DNA from: Ottowia flava
GTDB taxonomy: Bacteria; Pseudomonadota; Gammaproteobacteria; Burkholderiales; Burkholderiaceae_C
DNA: 64,000 bases
NCBI RefSeq assembly: GCF_042680565.1
Contig: NZ_JBHUEJ010000015.1
Coordinates: forward strand, 248,001 to 312,000
Reading direction: 5' to 3'
Shown here: positions 8,257-17,078 of the stretch, piece after piece
Position numbering within the stretch: the first letter of the stretch is position 1
Layout of the letters: the number at the start of each line of letters is the position of its first letter
Translations under genes and position numbers: made by a program
The notes under the pieces: model-generated
Seen by the model: the letters and a program-made list of their open reading frames with translations, nothing else
Database searches by the model: none
Told to the model about the DNA's origin: nothing

Positions 8257-9201
8257 ATGTCCGATCTGGCCCTGCTGCACGCCCGCGACCTCGTCAAACA
8301 TTACGGCGACACGCGCGTGGTGGACGGGGTGTCCTTCCACATCGCGCCGGGCGAATGTCTGGGCGTGATTGGCCCCAACGGCGCCGGCAAAACGACCACC
8401 ATCCGCCTGTGCCTGGGCCTGACGGCGGCGAACGCGGGGCAGATCCACTACTTTGAGCGCGAGGACGGCCAGGCGCTGGCCATGCCGCACGACGCGCTCG
8501 CGATCAAGGCGCGCCTGGGCGTGGTGTCGCAGTTCGATTCGCTCGACCCGGACTTCAGCTGCGCCGAAAACCTGGTCGTGTTCGGCCGCTACTTCGGCCT
8601 GCCGCGCGCCGAGCTGGCCGAACGCGTGCCGCCGCTGCTCGAATTTGCCGCGCTCACCCACAAGGCGGACGCCAAGCCGGGCGAGTTGTCGGGCGGCATG
8701 AAGCGCCGGCTGTCGTTGGCGCGCGCCCTCATCAACAACCCCGACCTGCTGCTGCTCGACGAGCCCACCACCGGGCTCGATCCGCAAGCGCGCCACCTGA
8801 TGTGGGAGCGCCTGCAGATGCTGGTGTCGGGCGGCAAGTCGATCCTGCTGACCACGCACTTCATGGACGAGGCCGAGCGCCTGTGCCACCGGCTGCTGGT
8901 GCTGGACCACGGCCGCAAGATCGCGGAAGGTCGTCCGCGCGAGCTGATCGCCGAGCACCTGGAGCCCGAAGTGATCGAGGTCTACGGCCCCGGCGCGCGC
9001 GCCCTGGTCGGCGACCCGCTGGCCGCGCACGCCGAGCGCGTCGAGCAAAGCGGCGACACCGTCTTCTTCTACACCCACAACGCGCGCGCCCTGCTGCAGG
9101 CGCTGCAAGCCCACCCGCAGCTGCGCACGCTGCACCGCCCGGCGAACCTGGAGGACCTGTTCCTCAAGCTCACCGGGCGCCAGATCCGCGAGGACGGTTG
9201 A
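8257..9201 (+). CDS. ABC transporter ATP-binding protein, NodI/DrrA-like
   Basis: This 314-residue ATPase has Walker A (GPNGAGKTT), the signature LSGGMKRR, Walker B (LLLLDEP) and the switch His in LLTTHFMDEAERLCHR. Its C-terminal extension is typical of the NodI/DrrA exporter family. A TTG lies 33 bp upstream in frame, but the ATG at 8257 starts the conserved part. The membrane partner follows after a 66-bp gap filled by a family A repeat. The pair should form an efflux pump; the substrate (lipid, glycolipid, oligosaccharide or drug) cannot be read from sequence, and no nod genes are near. Confidence 0.92.
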   Translation: MSDLALLHARDLVKHYGDTRVVDGVSFHIAPGECLGVIGPNGAGKTTTIRLCLGLTAANAGQIHYFEREDGQALAMPHDALAIKARLGVVSQFDSLDPDFSCAENLVVFGRYFGLPRAELAERVPPLLEFAALTHKADAKPGELSGGMKRRLSLARALINNPDLLLLDEPTTGLDPQARHLMWERLQMLVSGGKSILLTTHFMDEAERLCHRLLVLDHGRKIAEGRPRELIAEHLEPEVIEVYGPGARALVGDPLAAHAERVEQSGDTVFFYTHNARALLQALQAHPQLRTLHRPANLEDLFLKLTGRQIREDG

Positions 9202-9207
9202 TGGCCC

Positions 9208-9257
9208 AATCACCCTCCCGCCCTACAACCGCTTGCGCGGCCAGCTGCGTATTCAGG
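9208..9257 (-). repeat. Family A repeat, copy 4
   Basis: It reads on the plus strand as aatcaccctcccgccctaca, then accgcttgcgcggccagct. It sits between the ATPase and permease genes of the ABC exporter without breaking the operon. Confidence 0.8.
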
Positions 9258-9267
9258 AGCACGAACA

Positions 9268-10110
9268 ATGTCTGACGCCCCTGCCGACGCGGCGCCTGCC
9301 GTGCCCGCCAGCGCCGCGCCCTCGGTCTGGGCGCCGCCGCAAGTGTCGATGCGCTGGTGGCCCGTGTTCCAGCGCAACCTGCTGGTCTGGCGCAAGTTGG
9401 CCGTGCCCAGCCTGCTGGCCAACATCGGCGAGCCGCTGCTGTGGCTGGTCGCCTTCGGCTACGGCCTGGGCAGCATGATCGGGCGCGTGCCCACCAACGG
9501 GCAGGAGGTGCCCTACATCCTGTTTCTGGCCAGCGGCTCGATCTGCATGAGCGCCATGAACGCGGCCAGCTTCGAGGCGCTCTACTCCACCTTCTCGCGC
9601 ATGCACGTGCAGAAAACCTGGGACGGCATCCTCAACACCCCCGTGCAGTTGGACGACGTGGTGCTGGCCGAAATGCTTTGGGCGGGCTTCAAGGCGCTGT
9701 TCTCCGCCACCGCCATCCTGGGCGTGATGCTGGCACTGGGCATCAGCCACAGCCCCAAGCTGGTGCTGGTGTTGCCGATCCTGCTGCTCACCGGCGTCAC
9801 CTTCGCCAGCCTGGCGCTGGTGTTCAACGCCAAGGCCAAGGGCTACGACTTCTTCACCTACTACTTCGCGGTGTTCCTGTCGCCGATGATGTTCCTATCC
9901 GGCGTCTTCTTCCCGCGCCAGCAACTGCCCGCCTTCGCGCAGGCCATCACCGACTGGCTGCCGCTGACCGCGGCCGTGGAGCTGGTGCGTCCGTTGTTTC
10001 TGGACCAATGGCCTGCGCATCCCCTGCGCCACCTGCTGGTGCTCGTGGTCTACGCCGTCGCCGGCTTCTGGGTCGCACTGGCTTTTACGCGACAGCGATT
10101 TCGGGCCTGA
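9268..10110 (+). CDS. ABC-2 type transporter permease, NodJ-like
   Basis: This 280-residue integral membrane protein has about six hydrophobic segments, starting near residue 50 (LAVPSLLANIGEPLLWLVAF). The SPMMFLSGVFFPRQQLPAFAQ segment is the ABC-2 hallmark between the last helices. The first 30 residues are Ala/Pro-rich and probably cytoplasmic. It is the membrane half of the exporter whose ATPase lies just upstream. A convergent MFS gene lies downstream, with a family A repeat between. Confidence 0.92.
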   Translation: MSDAPADAAPAVPASAAPSVWAPPQVSMRWWPVFQRNLLVWRKLAVPSLLANIGEPLLWLVAFGYGLGSMIGRVPTNGQEVPYILFLASGSICMSAMNAASFEALYSTFSRMHVQKTWDGILNTPVQLDDVVLAEMLWAGFKALFSATAILGVMLALGISHSPKLVLVLPILLLTGVTFASLALVFNAKAKGYDFFTYYFAVFLSPMMFLSGVFFPRQQLPAFAQAITDWLPLTAAVELVRPLFLDQWPAHPLRHLLVLVVYAVAGFWVALAFTRQRFRA

Positions 10111-10151
10111 CGCGGCAATGCCGCACCCGTCGTCGGCGACCGATTTACTCA

Positions 10152-10211
10152 CTTTTCAATAGCTGCCTGCGCAGACTGCTGTAGGGTTGAAGCCTGATAT
10201 CGCTTGAATCT
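10152..10211 (+). repeat. Family A repeat, copy 5
   Basis: It reads cttttcaatagctgcctgcg, then cagactgctgtagggttga, in the gap between the convergent permease and MFS genes. Confidence 0.85.
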
Positions 10212-10280
10212 GCGTCTCGCCCGGCCCATGCGACCGAGATGCTCTGACAGAGCGTTGCCGCGCCGTTGGATGGCGCCCGC

Positions 10281-11933
10281 TTAGGCGTGCCGCGCCGTCG
10301 TCTCGCGCACCGCGCGGCGCACTACCGGCGGCTCTTCGCCCAGGTGAAAGGCGAGCTTGCGTTCGCGCAGTCCGGCGTCGGCGGCGCTGACGCGGTCGAA
10401 GCGGCGCAGGTGCTCTGTCCACGAGGCGTCTTCGATCACCTCGACAAAGCGGCCGGGGTCGTTCACATCCGACAGCAGCTCCCAGGTCAGCGCCCCCTGG
10501 CGCAGGCGGGCACGGCGGCTCTCGTCCATCAGCGCGCGGAATTCGTCGGCGCGCGCCGGGTCGATCTGGTATTCGATGGTGACCAACACGTGGCCGTGCG
10601 CGGGCGGCTCGGCCACGCGCGGGTGCGGCATTGGGCCGGCGGGCGTTGGGTCTTCCATCACGCCGCGGTCGGGCCAGCGCCAGTTCACCAGGGCCATGAT
10701 CAGCGCGCCGCTGACGGCGCCCGCGGCCAGCGCCACCGGCACGCTGCTCCACGTGGCCACCTGGCCCCACACCGCCGCACCGGCTGCGCTGGCGCCCATG
10801 ATGGCCATCTGGTACATCGACATGCCGCGCGCGCGCACCCAGTCGGGCAGGCTCAGTTGCGCGGACACACTGAGCGAGTTGGCTGTGGTCAGCCACGCCG
10901 CGCCGCCCACCGCCATCGCCGCCGCGCCCAGCCACAGGCTCTTGTTGAAGGCCATCACCGCCATGGTGAGCGCCTGGGTGGTCGCGCCCAGCAGCACGAG
11001 CCGGTCGCGCGACAGCTTCTGGCGCAGGCGCGGCAGCGCAAAACTGGACGCCACCGCGCCCCCGCCCATGGCCGCCAGCAGCACGGTGAAGGTGCCGGCG
11101 TTGCCGCCCTCGATGTTGCGCGCCACCAGCGGCAGCAGCGCCATCAGCGCGGTGGAGTGAAAGAAGAAGATCGCGATGCGCGCCAGCACGCCCTTGAGGT
11201 GGTAGGACTGCGCAACGTACTGCAGGCCCACGCGCATGGCGCCGGTGAGGCGCTCGCGCCCCAGCGGGTCGACCCGGTGTTCACGCTGCCAACGCGAAAT
11301 GACCACCGCCGCGGCGATCGACAGCAACGCGTTCAGCAGGAACACCCAGGCGCTGCCCAGCGCCGCGATGATGGCCCCGGCGATCAGCGGCCCGAGAATG
11401 CGCGAGGTGTTCATCGACACCCCGTTCAGCGCCAGCGCCGCCGGCAGCTTGCTGCGCGGCACCAGCTCGGGAACGATGGCCGAAAACACCGGCCAGCGCA
11501 GCGCCAGGCCCACGCCGTTCAGGAAGATCAGCATCAACAACAGCGGCGGCGTCATCATCCCCGAAAACACCGCCAGCGACAGCACCACGCCCACCACCGC
11601 CACCCACAACTGGGTGAACAGCAGGAAGCGCTTGCGGTCCAGGATGTCGGCCAGCGCGCCCGAAGGCAAGCCCAGCAGAAACACCGGCAGCGTGGCCGCC
11701 GTCTGCACCAGCGCCACCCAGATCGGCTTGGACGTCAGCGTGGTCATCAGCCACGCCGAGGCCACGTCGTTCATCCACATGCACAGGTTGGCGATCAGCC
11801 AGGTGCTCCACAGCATGGTGAACACGCTGTGCCGGAAGGGCGCCAGGGCGCTCAGCTCATCGGGGTCGATGGCGGGCGCGGATGAGGGCGTGTCGCGGCG
11901 GCTGTCGGGCATGGGCGCTTGATCATAGGCCAA
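10281..11933 (-). CDS. MFS transporter (EntS-like) with a C-terminal antibiotic-monooxygenase-like domain
   Basis: This 550-residue protein has about twelve membrane segments between residues 35 and 425. It carries the MFS motif PSGALADILDRKR between helices 2 and 3 and resembles the EntS-like group of exporters. The last 125 residues are soluble. They contain ITIEYQID-type strand patterns (VLVTIEYQIDPARADEFRAL), GALTWELLSDVNDPGRF and VEVIEDASWTEHL, which read like a small ferredoxin-like ABM domain. The substrate is unknown. An ATG at 11912 (MPDSRRD) is an alternative start. It is convergent with the ABC exporter. Confidence 0.85.
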   Translation of the reverse strand: MAYDQAPMPDSRRDTPSSAPAIDPDELSALAPFRHSVFTMLWSTWLIANLCMWMNDVASAWLMTTLTSKPIWVALVQTAATLPVFLLGLPSGALADILDRKRFLLFTQLWVAVVGVVLSLAVFSGMMTPPLLLMLIFLNGVGLALRWPVFSAIVPELVPRSKLPAALALNGVSMNTSRILGPLIAGAIIAALGSAWVFLLNALLSIAAAVVISRWQREHRVDPLGRERLTGAMRVGLQYVAQSYHLKGVLARIAIFFFHSTALMALLPLVARNIEGGNAGTFTVLLAAMGGGAVASSFALPRLRQKLSRDRLVLLGATTQALTMAVMAFNKSLWLGAAAMAVGGAAWLTTANSLSVSAQLSLPDWVRARGMSMYQMAIMGASAAGAAVWGQVATWSSVPVALAAGAVSGALIMALVNWRWPDRGVMEDPTPAGPMPHPRVAEPPAHGHVLVTIEYQIDPARADEFRALMDESRRARLRQGALTWELLSDVNDPGRFVEVIEDASWTEHLRRFDRVSAADAGLRERKLAFHLGEEPPVVRRAVRETTARHA

Positions 11934-11957
11934 CCAACGGCTTGGCGTGATGCTCCG

Positions 11958-12027
11958 GTTGCTATGCTTTCGGAAGCTGCCTGCGCAATGCCAGCAACAG
12001 CGACAGGCCTGATTGTTTTTTGAAACC
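11958..12027 (+). repeat. Family A repeat, copy 6 (degenerate)
   Basis: It reads ggttgctatgctttcggaag, then ctgcctgcgcaatgcc, then a decayed GTAGGGC box and tail gattgttttttgaaac. It lies between the MFS gene and pssA. Confidence 0.7.
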
Positions 12028-12047
12028 TGTGCGCGTAGCAGTAGGTA

Positions 12048-12686
12048 TCAAAACTTCGGTAGGCGGATGCGACTGATCATGAGCGAGCCGGACAGCGCAT
12101 ACAGCAGCACCAGCGGGTGCAGCGTGAAGCCCGCGATGCGGACGGAGCCGCCCCACAGGTTCGGCCCGATCGCGCCCATCGCTGCCGCCACCCAGAGCAG
12201 CAGCACCAGCAGGATGGACGTCGGAATCGGCGTGCCTTCGAAGTACTTCACCTTGTCGCCGCCGTCCGACAGGGCTTCGGCGGTGACGTTGAAGCGCGCG
12301 AGCCGCGACACACCGCAGGCCACGAAAAAACCCAGCACGACGCGGTCCCACAGGCCCTGCATGCCACAGCCGTAGGCGATCAGCGCCGGCGCCACGCCGA
12401 AGGAGATGACATCGGCCAGCGAATCCAGCTCGCGCCCCAGCAGCGAAGACTTCTGCCGCCAGCGCGCCACGCGGCCGTCGAAGATGTCGAACACCAGCGC
12501 AGCAACCACCAGCGCGCACGCGTAATAGATGTGCTGCACGCTGCCGACCTGGATGTAGGTGATGATGGCGAACATCGCCCCCACGCCGCACACGGCGTTG
12601 CCCAGGGTGAACCAGTCCGCGAGGTGGAACTCGCGGATCATGGAAAACGGTTTGGGCTTGTGCGCTGGGGTATTCGGGTCGCTCAT
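12048..12686 (-). CDS. pssA: CDP-diacylglycerol--serine O-phosphatidyltransferase
   Basis: This 212-residue CDP-alcohol phosphatidyltransferase has the full catalytic signature DGRVAR, eight residues, G, three, D, three, D (residues about 77-98: DGRVARWRQKSSLLG then RELDSLAD). About six membrane helices surround it. The enzyme joins serine to CDP-diacylglycerol to give phosphatidylserine, the substrate of Psd encoded at 4.8 kb. It is the type II membrane form. It follows gshB by 36 bp on the same strand, so the two may be cotranscribed. Confidence 0.95.
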   Translation of the reverse strand: MSDPNTPAHKPKPFSMIREFHLADWFTLGNAVCGVGAMFAIITYIQVGSVQHIYYACALVVAALVFDIFDGRVARWRQKSSLLGRELDSLADVISFGVAPALIAYGCGMQGLWDRVVLGFFVACGVSRLARFNVTAEALSDGGDKVKYFEGTPIPTSILLVLLLWVAAAMGAIGPNLWGGSVRIAGFTLHPLVLLYALSGSLMISRIRLPKF

Positions 12687-12722
12687 CGCCGCCAGTGTGC
12701 CGCGCGCACGGTGGAACGCCTG

Positions 12723-13700
12723 TCAGCCAAGGCCGCGAATCGCCCCCGGTGCGGGCTCAGCCACCCGGCGCTCCAGAGCGTCGATGAACAGCGCGGCCAC
12801 GTCGCAGCCGGTCTGCTGCGTGATTTCCTGAAAGGCCGTGGGGCTGGTGACGTTGATCTCGGTCACCTTGGTGCCGATGATGTCCAGCCCGATCAGCAGC
12901 AGCCCGCGCGGCGCCAGCACCTGCCCGATGGCGCGCGCCGTGGCGCGGTCGGTGTCGGTGAGCGGTTGCGCCACGCCCTTGCCGCCTGCGGCCAGGTTGC
13001 CGCGCACCTCGCTGCCTTGCGGGATGCGCGCCAGGCAGAAGGGCACGGGCTCGCCGTCGATGATCAGCACGCGCTTGTCGCCCTCCACGATTTCGGGCAG
13101 GAACTTCTGCACCATCAGCGTAACTGCGCCATGGTGGTTGAGCGTCTCGATGATGCTGCCCAGGTTCAGGCCATCGGCTTTCACGCGGAAGATGCCCATG
13201 CCGCCCATGCCGTCAAGCGGCTTGCAGATGATGTCCTGGTGCTCGGCGTGAAAGGCACGCACGTCGTCGGCCGAACGGGTGACCAGGGTCGGGCCGATGA
13301 ACTGCGGGAACTCCATCACCGCGAGCTTCTCGGGGTGCTCGCGCAGCGAAGCCGGTCGGTTGATGACGCGGGCGCCCTCGCGCTCCGCCTGCGACAAAAG
13401 GTGCGTGCAATAAATGAATTCGGCGTCGAACGGCGGGTCCTTGCGCATCAGCACGGCGTCGACGTCGCGCAGCGCGACCGCGCGCGGTTCGCTGGCGCTG
13501 TACCAGTTCGCACTGTCCCCCGTCAGCGTGATGTCGCGCACCGTCGCCATCACCGGCTGGCCGCTTTGCCAGCGGATGTCGCGCGGCTCGCAGGCCGTGA
13601 GCTGGTGCCCGCGCCGCGCCGCCTCGCGCATCATGGCGAAGGTGGTGTCCTTGTAGATCTTGAAGTGGTCGAGCGGGTCGGCGATGACGAGCAGGTTCAT
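12723..13700 (-). CDS. gshB: Glutathione synthetase
   Basis: GshB joins glycine to gamma-glutamylcysteine with ATP. The 325-residue protein has the N-terminal MRKDPPFDAEFIY segment and the ATP-grasp part with KPLDGMGGMGIFRV (about residue 165). The VQKFLPEIVEGDKRVLI and EINVTSPTAFQEI segments near the C-terminus are typical. Length is normal for the family. The partner ligase gshA is 3.4 kb upstream on the same strand, with benE and kup between, so the glutathione genes are close but not adjacent. Confidence 0.97.
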   Translation of the reverse strand: MNLLVIADPLDHFKIYKDTTFAMMREAARRGHQLTACEPRDIRWQSGQPVMATVRDITLTGDSANWYSASEPRAVALRDVDAVLMRKDPPFDAEFIYCTHLLSQAEREGARVINRPASLREHPEKLAVMEFPQFIGPTLVTRSADDVRAFHAEHQDIICKPLDGMGGMGIFRVKADGLNLGSIIETLNHHGAVTLMVQKFLPEIVEGDKRVLIIDGEPVPFCLARIPQGSEVRGNLAAGGKGVAQPLTDTDRATARAIGQVLAPRGLLLIGLDIIGTKVTEINVTSPTAFQEITQQTGCDVAALFIDALERRVAEPAPGAIRGLG

Positions 13701-13757
13701 GGGTGACAGTCCGGTTCACACAGCGGCGCACGCAGCCGCCGGGGCCGCCATCTTGCC

Positions 13758-14951
13758 TTATCGCGCCGGGTCTTGCGCGCCTGGGGCCGTGCGCCGCCAC
13801 TGCGCGATGGCCAGCGCCAGCGCACCGGCGACAACGCCCCAAAAGGCCGAGCCAATGCCCCACAGCGTGACACCCGAGAGCGTGACGAGGAAGGTGATGA
13901 CGGCCGGTTCGCGGTGCGCTTCGTCCTTGACTGCGGCGACCAGGCCGTTGCCGATGGTGGCCAGCAGCGCCAGCCCGGCGATGGCCGCGACCAGTTCCTT
14001 CGGGAAAGCGGTCAGCAGCCCCGTCACGGCCGCGCCGAACAGGCCGACCAGCACGTAGAACACCCCGCAGGCCACGGCGGCGGTGTAGCGCCGGTCGCGG
14101 TCCGGGTGCGCCTCCGGCCCCATGCAAATGGCGGCGGTGATCGCACTGAGGTTGAGCGCGTACCCGCCAAACGGTGCCAGCATCAGCGTGGCGATGCCCG
14201 TGAGGCTGATCAAGCGGCTGATCGGCATGTCGTAGCCCGCGGCCCGGATCGCGGCCACGCCCGGCAGGTTCTGCGACGCCATGGTCACCACGAAGAGCGG
14301 CAGCGCCAGGCTCACGGCCGCCTGCCACGTGAAGTGCGGTGTGGTCCAGACCGGGTGCGCCCATTCCCACTGCACGGCCGACCAACCGATCCGCCCCTGG
14401 GCCGCGGCGATGGCGATGCCCACCAGCAGCGTGATCGGCACCGCGTAGCGCGGCAGCAGGCGCTTGCCGAGCAGGTACGCGACAAGCATCGCGATGACCA
14501 GCAGCGGCGCCGTCTGCGCGGCCGAAAACGCCGACATCCCAAAGCGCGCCAGCACGCCCGCCAGCAGCGCCGACGCGATGGCCATGGGGATGCGGTTCAT
14601 CACGCGCGCAAACCACCCGGTGGCCCCCGCCAGCGTGATCAACACGGCGCAGACGATGAAGGCGCCCACCGCTTCGTGCATCGAGTAGCCCATGCCCGCG
14701 CTGGCCAGCACGGCCGCGCCGGGCGTGCTCCAGGCGATCATCACCGGCTGCTTCAGCCACAGCGAGGGCAACGCCGTGGTCAACCCCATGCCCAGGCCCA
14801 GCGCCCACATCCAGGACGTGGTCTGCTCGGGTGTGGCGCCAAAGGCCTGTGCGGCCTGGAACACCAGCGCGACGGAACTGGTGAAGCCTACCAGCACGGC
14901 CACGAAACCGGCGACGACCGCCGAGACGCTCAGGTCGCGAAAGAAGCTCAT
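13758..14951 (-). CDS. benE: Benzoate/H+ symporter family membrane protein
   Basis: This 397-residue membrane protein has about twelve hydrophobic segments and BenE-family stretches such as PVMIAWSTPGAAVLAS and FGGYALNLSAITAAICMGPE. BenE proteins import benzoate or related aromatic acids. No benzoate genes are here; the only aromatic pathway in view is gentisate cleavage at 6-8 kb, so the real substrate is uncertain. A frame extension of 11 codons exists, but the ATG at 14949-14951 (MSFFRDL) starts the conserved part. A family A repeat separates it from kup. Confidence 0.9.
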   Translation of the reverse strand: MSFFRDLSVSAVVAGFVAVLVGFTSSVALVFQAAQAFGATPEQTTSWMWALGLGMGLTTALPSLWLKQPVMIAWSTPGAAVLASAGMGYSMHEAVGAFIVCAVLITLAGATGWFARVMNRIPMAIASALLAGVLARFGMSAFSAAQTAPLLVIAMLVAYLLGKRLLPRYAVPITLLVGIAIAAAQGRIGWSAVQWEWAHPVWTTPHFTWQAAVSLALPLFVVTMASQNLPGVAAIRAAGYDMPISRLISLTGIATLMLAPFGGYALNLSAITAAICMGPEAHPDRDRRYTAAVACGVFYVLVGLFGAAVTGLLTAFPKELVAAIAGLALLATIGNGLVAAVKDEAHREPAVITFLVTLSGVTLWGIGSAFWGVVAGALALAIAQWRRTAPGAQDPAR

Positions 14952-14987
14952 GCGGCGCTGCGGCGCGCGGAGACGACGCGGCAAAAA

Positions 14988-15047
14988 ACTATCAAATCAA
15001 TAGCTGCCTGCGCAGGTGGCCGTAGGGCTGCAGACACAAAACACTTA
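14988..15047 (+). repeat. Family A repeat, copy 7
   Basis: It reads actatcaaatcaatagctgc, then ctgcgcaggtggccgtaggg, then ctgcagacacaaaacact, ending on the kup stop codon (tta at 15045). Confidence 0.9.
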
Positions 15048-16916
15048 AATTTCAACTTTGGAGCCCAGCTCGACCACAGCGTTGCTTGGCAGGTTCAGGA
15101 ACTCGGCCGCGGCGGTGGCGCTGTGGTGCATCTGGGCGAACAGCTTCTCGCGCCACGGCATCATGCCGGAGCCGATAGTGGGCGTGACGATGTCGCGCGA
15201 GAGGAAGTAGCTGGTCGACATCGGGTTGAGTTTGATGCCGCGCGCCGACAGCAGCGCCAGCGCCTTGGGCAGGTCCTGGTCGTTCTTGAAACCGTAGTGC
15301 ACGATGACCTGCCAGCAGTCGTGGCCGAGCGAATCGACCTGCAGGCGCTTGTCCATCCCGATCCAGGGCACTTCGTGGCTGCGCACGGTGACGAACAGGT
15401 TCTGCTCGTGCAGCACCTTGTTGTGCTTGAGGTTGTGCAGCATGGCGTTGGGCACAACGTCGGGCTGCGAGGTCATGAACACGGCCGTGCCTTCCACCCG
15501 CGCGGGTGGCGAGACGAAGACCGATTCGAGGAAGGTCTTGAGGTCAATCGCCGAGGCGCGCAGCGTGCGCACCAGCAGGTCGCGCCCGTCCTTCCAGGTG
15601 ATCATCAGCATGAAGATGGCGCCGCCGATCAGCAGCGGGAACCAGCCGCCCTCGAACAGCTTGAGCAGGTTGGAGCTGAAGAAGGCCAGATCGACCGTGA
15701 AGAAAAAGCCCGTGGCGCCCAGGCACAGCCACAGCGGGTAGCCCCAGCCGTAGCGGATCACAAAGAAGGTGAGCACGGTGGTGATCAGCATGTCGAGCGT
15801 GACGGCAATGCCGTAAGCAGCGGCCAGGTTGCTGGACGAACGGAACAGCACAACGGCCAGCACGATCAGCGCGAACAGCGTCCAGTTGACGAAGGGCATG
15901 TAGATCTGGCCCGTGTCCTTGGTGCTGGTGTGGCGGATCTGCAGGCGCGGCAGGTAGCCCAGCTGGATGACCTGCTTGGTCACGCTGAACGCGCCGCTGA
16001 TCAGCGCCTGCGACGCGATCACCGTGGCCATGGTTGCCATGCCCACCAGCGGCAGCGCAAACCAGTCGGGCGCGAGGTGGAAGAACGGGTTCTTCACCGC
16101 CTCGGGCTCGGCCAGCAGCAGCGCACCCTGGCCAAAGTAGTTAAGCGTGAGCGCGGGCATCACGATCGAGAACCAGGCGATGCGGATCGGCTTCTTGCCG
16201 AAGTGCCCCATGTCGGCGTAGAGCGCCTCGCCCCCGGTCACGCACAGCACCACAGCGCCGAGAATGATGAAGGCCGTGCCGGGCTGGCGCCAGATGAAAC
16301 CCAGCGCGTGGTGCGGGCTGAGGGCGCTCAAGATCTCGGGGTGATCAACGATGTGGTAAACGCCCAGCGACGCGATGGTGGCAAACCACACCAGCATCAC
16401 CGGTCCGAAGAACTTGCCGATGCCGGCCGTCCCGCGTTTTTGCACCCAGAACAGCAGAAACAGCACGACCAAGGTGAGCGGAATCACGGCCTTGGTGAAG
16501 GTGGGCGAGACGACTTCCAGCCCCTCCACCGCCGACAGCACCGAGATGGCCGGGGTGATGACGCCATCGCCGTAGAACAGGCAGGTGCCGAAGATGCCGA
16601 TCAGCAGCATCCACTTGCGCAGCGCGGGTGCCTTGTCCTTCACCGATTGCGACGCCAGCGCCAGCATGGCGACCAGACCGCCCTCGCCGTGGTTGTCGGC
16701 GCGCAGCACCAGCGTCACGTACTTCAGCGAGACGATGATCGTCAGCGTCCAGAAGATGATGGACAGCACGCCGTAGACGTTGGCGTGCGTGAAAGGCACA
16801 TGGCCGGAGCCGAACACCTCCTTCACGGCGTACAGCACGCTGGTGCCGATGTCGCCGTAGACCACGCCGATGGCGCCCACGGTCAGGGCGGGAAGGGAGG
16901 ATTTGGAGTCAGACAC
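15045..16916 (-). CDS. kup: Low-affinity potassium transporter Kup
   Basis: This 623-residue potassium:proton symporter of the KUP/HAK family starts with GAIGVVYGDIGTSVLYA at residues 13-29, the family hallmark. About twelve membrane helices follow to residue 455. A soluble C-terminal part then includes VFMTSQPDVVPNAML and the region around WQVIVHYGFKNDQDLP. Length fits E. coli Kup. It sits between benE and gshA on the same strand, 162 bp downstream of gshA. Potassium supply and glutathione status are linked physiologically in other bacteria (KefC), but no regulatory link is visible here. Confidence 0.97.
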   Translation of the reverse strand: MSDSKSSLPALTVGAIGVVYGDIGTSVLYAVKEVFGSGHVPFTHANVYGVLSIIFWTLTIIVSLKYVTLVLRADNHGEGGLVAMLALASQSVKDKAPALRKWMLLIGIFGTCLFYGDGVITPAISVLSAVEGLEVVSPTFTKAVIPLTLVVLFLLFWVQKRGTAGIGKFFGPVMLVWFATIASLGVYHIVDHPEILSALSPHHALGFIWRQPGTAFIILGAVVLCVTGGEALYADMGHFGKKPIRIAWFSIVMPALTLNYFGQGALLLAEPEAVKNPFFHLAPDWFALPLVGMATMATVIASQALISGAFSVTKQVIQLGYLPRLQIRHTSTKDTGQIYMPFVNWTLFALIVLAVVLFRSSSNLAAAYGIAVTLDMLITTVLTFFVIRYGWGYPLWLCLGATGFFFTVDLAFFSSNLLKLFEGGWFPLLIGGAIFMLMITWKDGRDLLVRTLRASAIDLKTFLESVFVSPPARVEGTAVFMTSQPDVVPNAMLHNLKHNKVLHEQNLFVTVRSHEVPWIGMDKRLQVDSLGHDCWQVIVHYGFKNDQDLPKALALLSARGIKLNPMSTSYFLSRDIVTPTIGSGMMPWREKLFAQMHHSATAAAEFLNLPSNAVVELGSKVEI

Positions 16917-17078
16917 AGATCAGGTCAGTGGCATCGCGCACGGGACGTGAGCGTAAACGACTTCCCGGCGACGCGGGCAACAACAAGCGGTCGGGGCGCC
17001 AGATGGCAACCATACAGGGCTTGGGTGTCGGTAGCGAGAAGGGCGGCCGGTCTGCGCTGTCCGAAGGCGCCCTTGCGG

